Source: Cynocephalus volans (taxonomy: Eukaryota; Chordata; Mammalia; Dermoptera; Cynocephalidae). Taken from it: a DNA stretch of 64,000 nt. The notes beneath the pieces are model-generated. The model did no database searches. It saw only the letters and a program-made list of their open reading frames with translations, and had not been told where the DNA came from. Each line of letters starts with the position of its first letter. The first letter of the stretch is position 1. The stretch covers positions 81,503,918 through 81,567,917 of the forward strand of contig NC_084469.1 of NCBI RefSeq assembly GCF_027409185.1, given 5' to 3'. This document shows positions 57,237 to 64,000 of this stretch, piece after piece. Both the position numbers and the translations under genes were made by a program.

Positions 57237-59045
57237 ATTATTATGTCTTTTTGGAGAAATTGATCCCTTTGTCATTATGTAATGTCCCCCTATGTAATTA
57301 TCTCCCTGATAATTTTTCTTTTTCTGTAATGTGCAATATCTGAAATTAATATTTCATTCTACTCTCTTGGTGCCTGTATGATTTCTGATGAGAAGTCCAC
57401 TGTAATTCTGATCCTCTTCTCTATAGATCAAGTATTTGTTTTTCTTTGGCTTCTTTCAAGATTTTCTTTGTCATTTGAATGTGATGTTTCTGGGTGTAGA
57501 GTTTTGGGTATTTATCCTACTTGGTATTTCTTTGAGCTGCCAAGATCTATAGTTTGGCTCCTGTCATTAATTTTGGAAAGTTCTTGGCCATTATTATTTC
57601 AAGTATTTTTCTGTTCCATTCTCTCTTCTCTTGGTATTCCAATTATGTGTGTTAGGACTTTTCAAATTGTTCCACAGTTCTTGGATATTCTATCCTGTTT
57701 TTGTTTTTAATTCTTTCTACTCTTTGTATTTTAGTCTGGAAAATTTCTATCGACAAGCTCACTGATTCTGTCCTTGGCCATGTCCAGTCTATGCATGAAT
57801 CTATCGGAGGCATTCTTCACTTCTGTTACAGTGTTTTTGATTTCTAGCAGCTCCTTTTGATTCTTAGAGTTTCCATCTCACTGCCTGCATTACCCAACCA
57901 TCCTTGCATGTGGTCTACTTTTTCTTAACATACAAATTGTAGTTACTTTACATTTTCTGTCAAATAATTCTGAAACCTGTGTCATAACTGAGTCTTTTAT
58001 AAATGCCTGCTTTGTCTCTTCAGACTGTGTTTTTCATGCTTTTTAATATGTTCGTAATTTTTTTTGTTGAAAACCAGACATAATGTATTGGGTAATAGGA
58101 ACTGAGGTAAATGGGACTTTAGTGTGAGGTTTTATATTAATCTGGCTAGTTGTTGGTCTATATTTAATGTTTGCTGTATTCATAGGTGCTAGGGGCTTCA
58201 AATTCCTCTAGGGTCCTTGTTTTTGTCTCTCCTGATGTCTTTGGATTTTTGTAAAATTTCCATCTTAAATAGAATCGGAGCCTTGCAACTCTTTCGGCTA
58301 TAATGCACTGTTATTACAGTGGTGCCCTGTTATTATGGAGGTATGGTGTGGGGGAGGGGAGGTATTCTATAATATGATTAAATCTTAGTGTTCTAGTGGA
58401 CCTGAATCCCTGGGCTGTGACCTTCACAATTGTTTCTTGCCTTTCTTTTCTCCCACCCTCTTCCTCCACTCCTTAGGTGAGAGGGAGGCTAGATGGGGCT
58501 GAAGTTGGGTAATTGCCCCTCTACCTCTATAAGATAAGGCTCTGATAAAGTCTTTTTTACTGGAGAATAGGTCTTCATTATGGAAAATGCACCAGGCATA
58601 CTTCAGAATGCTTACTCTTCTCCTCTGTGTCCAAAACATGAGGGATTTTTCTTGGCTCTTCATCACGAGAATCTGGTGGGATTCCTAAAGGTAAAACCCA
58701 TGAAAGTGTGGGGGTATCTCTAGCCCTGTGACCTCCCTCCCCACTGTGATTTCTCACTCTCAAGCTAGTTCTCCCTCAATCTCCAGCAGTTCACCAAAAT
58801 TGCCATTTAAGTGTCCTACCAGTTTATAATCCAGTAACTTCTGCTCCAAGTAAGCTCATCTTGACCATTTCTCTGTATTTGCCTGTCTCTCCAGATTTCA
58901 GGATGGCAGTTTGCCCTGCAACCTCAATTGTCTAATGGGTCCAAGAAAAATCATTGATTTTCATTTTGTTCGGATTTTTCTTGTTGTAAGGATGGAAGTG
59001 ACAACTTCTAATCTCTCTACATGTCAAAACTGAAACTAGACGTCT

Positions 59046-59329
59046 AGAAGGTGACTTTTGAGCTGGGTCCTGATTTCTCCAATACAAAGCGTGAGCCTCA
59101 TTGCACCTTATGACCTGCCATCATTATGGAGGCTATTCAAAATAATGGGTCTGAGAACTTTGGCATCCCCTTCGGGTCTAGGGTTCCCATTCAGACCTGA
59201 CTTCCTTGGGCAATGCCTCTACCTTTCTCCTTTTTATTCCTCGGGAATTATCACTCAGAAATTTACCTACAAAAGAAAGTCTTGTCAGAATAGACATTGG
59301 TTGTGTTTTGACCATCCACCCATACATTT
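59046..59329. other. Intergenic, nothing recognised
   Basis: Short stretch between the ancient L1 and an LTR-like repeat. No recognised feature. Confidence 0.3.
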
Positions 59330-59812
59330 GCTCTACCTTTGGCAGCAACCTCAATTTTCCATTGCAGATGCACTCCCACCCCTAGCAACAATCTGTGTGC
59401 CTCAGGTGAAGCCAATTCCTTCTCTGTCTTCAGGCATGTGACTCTGGCCTGGCCAATCAGAGCCTCGAATTTTCCTGGACACAGTGATTGGTTCAGGATG
59501 TTCCCATTATCTAACTGGAGCCAATCAGATGTGAGAAAAACTATGTTCAGCAGGCATTATGGGATCAGAAGGAAGGAGCTAGATGACAATCACACTAACA
59601 TGGAGGAAAATCATTTGAGCAATACAGAGGAAAACCATATCCTAGTGACATTGTTCAGGCTTCTGCTTCCAACTGTGCCTGAAAACACTTTTACCTATGC
59701 ACTTTTTACTTATAGGATCCTTTCATTGCAGGATTCCCTTTGTTTAAGCCATATACACTGAGTTTACTTTTGCTGCCTACCAAAAGTGCTGAGTGAAAGA
59801 GAAATCTGACGT
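59330..59812 (+). repeat. Ancient interspersed repeat, family C, LTR-like
   Basis: 'ccacccctagcaacaatctg', 'caggcatgtgactctggcct', 'ggccaatcagagcc' and 'tgacattgttcaggcttctg', then 'tgtttaagccatatacactg', parallel the copies at 14,050 (front) and 29,290 (end). The two open frames over it are chance. Confidence 0.5.
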
Positions 59813-60380
59813 CAAAGAACTCTGTTATGCCAGAGAGCAATGCCTTAAGTAAGGAGATGACCTTTAATGGAAGAATTTCAGAGCTCGCAAGGGGAAACAC
59901 AATTTCAAGTCCCACTGTATATGTGCCCACACCCTGGGTGACTGTGCCCCAGTATGTGGTACTGAGATGTGTACTTATTTGCTAAGACTCCTTTATCCCC
60001 TTATTATCTGCTCTTTTCCCAAAGTTTACTGGGAAGATTTCCCAGTATCTGATTCTGGGTGGGCCATTGTTACATGGGATTTTGATATGTCTAAGATACT
60101 TTCTTGAAGATGAGTCTGCCTTTCCTTGTCATTTTATATCTTTAGCTTCTCTAGACACAGATTCCCCTTTAGCGTGGGGTTAAGCCTACCCCTGAAGCTT
60201 TTACTCGGAAGAAGCCAATCAGAGCTATATATGCTCACAGGCCTGCCAGGGGTTCTGAGGCCAGTAAGACAGTGGGATAGTGAGGCTCCTGCCTCACTGA
60301 AGTCAGACGACAAAAGAAGTATCGAGTAAGGGTGTGTAAAGACTTTCAGAATTCCAACCAGCAACTTGGAGATCATTTTA
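59813..60380. other. Intergenic, nothing recognised
   Basis: No gene or repeat recognised with confidence. Confidence 0.3.
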
Positions 60381-60382
60381 AC

Positions 60383-60672
60383 CCAGTGGTTGGCAAACTT
60401 CAAACCAAATCTAACATGCCACCTGTTTTTGTAAATGGTTAAAAAAAATAAAATAACAATAATATTTTATGACAGGTTAACATTTTATAAAAGTCAAATT
60501 TCAGTGTTTTTAAGTGAAGTTTATTGGAATGTAGTAATGCTCACTCATTAACACATTGACTACTTTCACACTACAACAGCAGATTTAAGTAGTTGTGACA
60601 GAGACTACATGACCGGCAAAGCCAAAAGTATTTACTATCATGCTCTGTACAGAAAAAGTTTGCCAGCCCCTG
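60383..60672. mobile_element. hAT-Charlie-type non-autonomous DNA transposon
   Basis: Ends 'cagtggttggcaaactt' and 'aagtttgccagcccctg' are inverted relatives. Inside are 'acctgtttttgtaaatggtt', 'cacactacaacagcagattt' and 'gttgtgacagagactacatg', typical of a well-known hAT-Charlie repeat. No transposase. Confidence 0.7.
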
Positions 60673-60689
60673 GTAAAATAAATGAACCA

Positions 60690-61205
60690 GAGATACAAGT
60701 ATTAACATGGTTAAATCTCAAAAACCTAATGTTCAATGATAAAGGCAAGTTTCAGAATGAAAAGTATAATGACAGTATTTATGTAAGATTTAAAATATGA
60801 ATATGAGATTATATAAGACAGATATATGTTATATGATATATGAATGTCATAAAAGTATAAAAACATGAATGAGAATAATACATACCAGCTTTAAGTAGTA
60901 GTTGTTTCTGGGGAGGAGAATAGGATTTAAAAGAATACAAAACAGGCCTAACATGCTCCCGTAATATTTTATGTCTTGAAAGAAAAAAGGATTTGAAATA
61001 AATATTGTAAAATGCCAAGATTTCTTAAAGCCAAGGGTAGATACACAAGTGTTCATTATGTCAGTCTCAATTTTTTATTTCTGCAGATTTGAAATACATT
61101 TTTAAAATGTTTAAAGGAAAATATAGTGAATACATCAAACCTATGACTTCATGGATATTGCAAGGCAAGGAAAAAATGACCTGATTTAAGGTCAATTTAA
61201 TAAAA
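60690..61205 (+). mobile_element. Old L1/HAL1 3' end
   Basis: 'tggttaaatctcaaaaacct', 'agtagttgtttctggggagg' and the terminal AT-rich stretch fit an old L1/HAL1 3' end. Tentative. Confidence 0.4.
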
Positions 61206-61217
61206 ATATTTAGTAAA

Positions 61218-61866
61218 TGTAGTGGGCTGAATAGTGTCCTCCAAAAAGGTATGTCCAAGTCCTTACCCCCCATAGCTGTGAATATGACCTAATTTGGAAA
61301 TAAGGTTTTTACAGTTGTAATTGAGTTAAGAATCTCGAGATGTTATCATAGTAGATTTATGGTGGGCTCTAAATCCAATGACTGGTGTTCTTATAAGAAG
61401 AGGAAAGGACAGAGAGATCCACAGAGGGAAAATCTGTTTTGTACCAGTTACTGAATAAGGCATTTTGAATATAGTCTCTTCTCTGAAAGTTTGAATTAAA
61501 TGGATAATAATGGTAAATTATACACTATAAACTATATAGAGTATATACTATTTTCAGTAGGTTGGACTTTTAATCCAATAGGACTGGTGTACTAATAAGA
61601 AGAGGGAAAGAGGCACAGGGAAAATGCCAGATGAAGATGTAGGCAGAGATTTTTTGCTGCCACACAAGCCAAGGAATACCAGGAGCCACCAGAAGCTGGA
61701 GGAGGTGAAAAAGGATTCTTTCCCACAGCCTTCAGAGGGAGACTAGCCCGGCGGACACTTTGATTTCAGACTTCTGTACTCCAGAACTGTGAGAGAATAA
61801 ATTTCTGTTGTTTTAAGCTACCCAGTTGGTGGGAATTTGCTACAGCAGTCCTAGAAAATTAATCCA
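61218..61866 (+). mobile_element. MLT1-type solo LTR (ERVL-MaLR)
   Basis: It starts 'tgtagtgggctgaatagtgt' and has 'tatgacctaatttggaaata', 'atgactggtgttcttataag' and 'agaactgtgagagaataaat', 'ttctgttgttttaagctacc', ending 'cctagaaaattaat'. A segment (about 61,430-61,565) of unrelated AT-rich DNA separates two versions of 'aatccaatgactggtg' / 'aatccaataggactggtg', suggesting an insertion with partial duplication or two overlapping LTR pieces. No viral genes. Confidence 0.82.
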
Positions 61867-61983
61867 GTAAATAATAGTCAAGTCAGTACATAGATATGGC
61901 AAACATTCTGTACCAAGTACTTTAGTGATTGACACTGGGGAACGCTGATTTAGCCCGTGATTTTGTTTTGCCTAGCTCAATAG

Positions 61984-62587
61984 TACTGTATTAGTCCTTT
62001 TCTGTTGCTTATAATAGAATACCTGAAACTGGATAATCTATAAAGAAATAGAATTTATTCATTACAGTTTTGGAGGCTGGGAAGTCCAGAGTCCAGGGAA
62101 CAAAACTAGTGAGGGCCTTGTTGGTGGTAGCTATAATTATAGTGACACAGGGTATCACATGGTAAATGGCTTGAGCAAGAGAGAGCTAACCCGCTCATTT
62201 GCTCTCCTCATAAAGCCATCAGAGACACGCCCGTTATTCCATGAATAGATCAATCCACTCACAGGGTTACAGTCCTCACAGTCTAATCACCTCTTAAAGG
62301 CCCCACTTTTCAATTACCACAATGGGATTTCCCACCCTGTTAACACTGTCACAGTGGGGATTAAATTTCTAATACATGAGGGCCAGCCCCATGGCTCACT
62401 CGGGAGAGTGCGGCGCTGGTAGCACTGAGGCCGTGGGTTTGGATCCTATATAGGGATGGCTGGTGCACTCACTGGCTGAGTGTGGTATAGACCACACCAT
62501 GCCGAGGGTTGTGATCCCCTTACCGGTCAAAAAAAAAAAAAAAGTTTCTAATACATGAACTTTAGGGGACATATTCAACCCATAGCA
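61984..62587 (-). mobile_element. MST/THE1-type LTR (ERVL-MaLR), antisense, split by a SINE
   Basis: Reversed MaLR LTR. 'actgtattagtccttttctg', 'acctgaaactggataatcta', 'gtttggaggctgggaagtcc'-like text ('gttttggaggctgggaagtc'), 'aatcacctcttaaaggcccc' and 'cccaccctgttaacactgtc' run to 'attcaacccatagca'. A CYN SINE interrupts it at 62,380-62,543. No retroviral coding region is visible. Confidence 0.85.
62380..62543 (+). mobile_element. CYN-like SINE inside an LTR
   Basis: 'gggccagccccatggctcac', 'cggcgctggtagcactgagg', 'ccgtgggtttggatcctata' and 'gggttgtgatccccttaccg' then poly(A). An exact 14-bp target-site duplication (tttctaatacatga) flanks it at 62,366-62,379 and 62,545-62,558. It is the clearest insertion signature of the three CYN copies. 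Confidence 0.93.
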
Positions 62588-62915
62588 GGTACACAGCTGA
62601 TTCAGTCCAGGAATAGTGGTTCATTGACTTGCTAATTTTTCTCTCTGCTATGGACAAATGTATATCAGGTCTCCCACTGCCACTACCTCATAAAGTTGGG
62701 GAAAATTCCTCCATAAACATTTGACCTGCATTCTAAATAAAGAGCATCTATGCATCTGAGTGCCTCTCAGAGGCAATCCTAACATCCACGACCCCACATG
62801 AGAGGCTTTTCTGCACGGCAGCTCTTGCCATTCCTACCCAAATGTGTTCTGGGCAGCAGATCAACCAACCCCCAGCCACAGTAGGACATGGCATCAAGTT
62901 TCTTCTCTCTGCCTG
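62588..62915. other. Spacer between two antisense LTRs
   Basis: No recognised repeat. An open frame at 62,748-62,951 on the minus strand runs into the next LTR and is unsupported. Confidence 0.3.
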
Positions 62916-63295
62916 CCTTAGTCTGCTTAGGCTGCCATAACAAAATGCCATAGACTGGGTGGCTTAAACAACAGAAATTTACTTCTCACAGTTCTGGAGG
63001 TTAGAAGTCAAGATCAAGGCATCTGCAGATGTGATTTCTTCTGAGACCTCTCTTCCTGGCTTGCAGATGTTTACCTTTTTGCTGTGTGCCCACATGGCCT
63101 TTCCTCTGTGCATGCAAATGCCTACTATCTCCTTCTTATAAGGACACCAGTCATGTTGGATTAGGGATCCACCCTTATGACCTCATTTAACCTTAATTAC
63201 CTCCCTAAAAGCCCTATCTCCAAATATAGCCACCTTGGGGATTAGAGCTTCAATGTATGAATTTGGGTAGGGGGTGCAAAATTCAGTCCATAGCA
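62916..63295 (-). mobile_element. MLT1/MST-type LTR (ERVL-MaLR), antisense
   Basis: 'ccttagtctgcttaggctgc', 'cataacaaaatgccatagac', 'cttctcacagttctggaggt', 'ccttataaggacaccagtca'-like text ('cttataaggacaccagtcat') and 'attcagtccatagcac' run in reversed MaLR-LTR order. Confidence 0.85.
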
Positions 63296-64000
63296 CCACT
63301 TTCAACCAGTCCCAGAAATTTCTCTTAGTTCCGGATGGATTTTAATTGCCTTAGTGGAGTGATGATCAGAAGTTCTAGTGTTGAAACTGCTGCTCACAAA
63401 CATTGGTTGAATACCTTCTCTGTACTGGCTACTGCACTCACCCAACAGAACTCCATCCGCCCTGAGAAGAGAGTGCAGCCTAGAGAGTAAGTGAAAGTAA
63501 GACTGACCTTTGACTGGGCAGCTTGTTCTCATTGACCTTCTTCTTCCCTCTCAAGCCCATTCCCTCTCAAGGCCCCAGAGGAAGGATTGTTACTCCTGTT
63601 GTCTTCTGACCATCTACTGTCCCCCATCCAGGCCTCCTGTCCCTCAAAAATGTCCCCAGGTACTTAACTAATGCTCTCTACAACTGCCCATCCAAGGCTG
63701 TCCTTAAATACCTATCCCTGGGAAAAGTGATCTGGTAAACTAGTCAACATTGAGATACTAGTGATAGATAACTGTACAGGGAACTAACACTTCTAGGGGC
63801 ACAGTTCAGGAGCCAAATGAACAAAATCTCAATGGTGGAATTTGATATGTTGGGGAGAGGCTGGTTCAAAGATCTTTCCTATTGTTTTTCTCATTGTACC
63901 AAGCAGGTATCATTCTTGCTCATAGATTCTGGATGGGTGGCTGCTGGGGAGGTAGAGACATAGCTTAATAGAAGACCTGGGCTTTAGACCCAGACAACCA
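63296..64000. other. Intergenic, nothing recognised
   Basis: Mid-GC sequence up to the window edge. The minus-strand frame at 63,302-63,532 has no recognisable domain. Confidence 0.3.

Larger units (their letters stand above)
50977..59045 (-). mobile_element. Ancient near full-length L1, antisense, with two nested insertions
   Basis: It opens with poly(T) at 50,977-50,990 (reversed poly(A)), then reversed old-L1 3' UTR ('gatcccatccaggattccac', 'gttagaaacctggatact'). ORF2 reads backwards ('ctgttccattgatctatgtg', 'gaaaccatctggacctagtg', 'tgtgatctgagaacatactt'), followed by a reversed 5' region to about 59,045 ('ccagatttcaggatggcagt', 'ttgttgtaaggatggaagtg'). Minus two insertions (299 and 723 bp) the body is about 7 kb, close to full length. 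ORFs are riddled with stops. Mammal-wide (L1M) age is inferred from divergence. Confidence 0.8.

Noticed and set aside
61218..63295. Intact endogenous retrovirus
   Set aside because: Only LTR-type sequence is visible. No gag, pol or env-like frame lies between or beside the LTRs.

Overview
This is a stretch of placental-mammal chromosome, not prokaryotic or viral. It holds one three-exon protein-coding gene with GT-AG introns, a CpG-island promoter, MIR and L2 fossils throughout, MaLR-type LTRs and L1s of several ages. Three dimeric tRNA-Ile-like SINEs with poly(A) tails (20,598; 27,942; 62,380) resemble the CYN family described from colugos (Dermoptera). A flying lemur (Galeopterus/Cynocephalus) is therefore the best guess at the source. 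That is an inference from SINE type, recalled without a database search.

Layout. 1-30.8 kb is intergenic, AT-rich DNA with L1, L2, MIR, hAT and LTR-like fossils, one 1.1 kb younger L1 (7.6-8.7 kb), two CYN SINEs and a long (AC)n tract. It also has several kilobases (about 19-25 kb) in which no repeat is recognised. 30.8-33.7 kb is a two-part GC/CpG-rich region. 33,020-35,061 is the coding span of CBLN1 (cerebellin-1 precursor, 193 aa, exons 33,020-33,283, 33,465-33,584 and 34,864-35,061), read left to right. Its 3' UTR probably ends just after 35,931. 37-50 kb is gene-flanking DNA containing only old repeats (MIR, L2, MER20, Tigger) and a few homeodomain-motif-rich unique blocks. 50.98-59.05 kb is one roughly 7 kb ancient L1 lying antisense, split by two younger sense-strand L1 insertions. 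59-64 kb holds a hAT element, three MaLR LTRs and a CYN SINE that landed inside one of them.

CBLN1 is secreted by cerebellar granule cells and bridges presynaptic neurexin to postsynaptic GluD2. No other gene is visible. The open frames elsewhere are chance frames in GC-rich DNA, in repeats, or remnants of L1 ORF2. I found no sign of an undescribed multi-gene system. The observations most worth checking are regulatory. They are a uORF plus a G-rich (quadruplex-capable) run just ahead of the CBLN1 start codon, paired CCAAT boxes 31 bp apart, candidate REST and CTCF sites, and candidate conserved non-coding blocks near 16.8, 22.7, 39.1, 42.5 and 50.2 kb. Also notable are a CpG-rich and so probably recent CYN insertion at 27.9 kb, and the absence of young transposons from about 28.1 to 50.9 kb around the gene.
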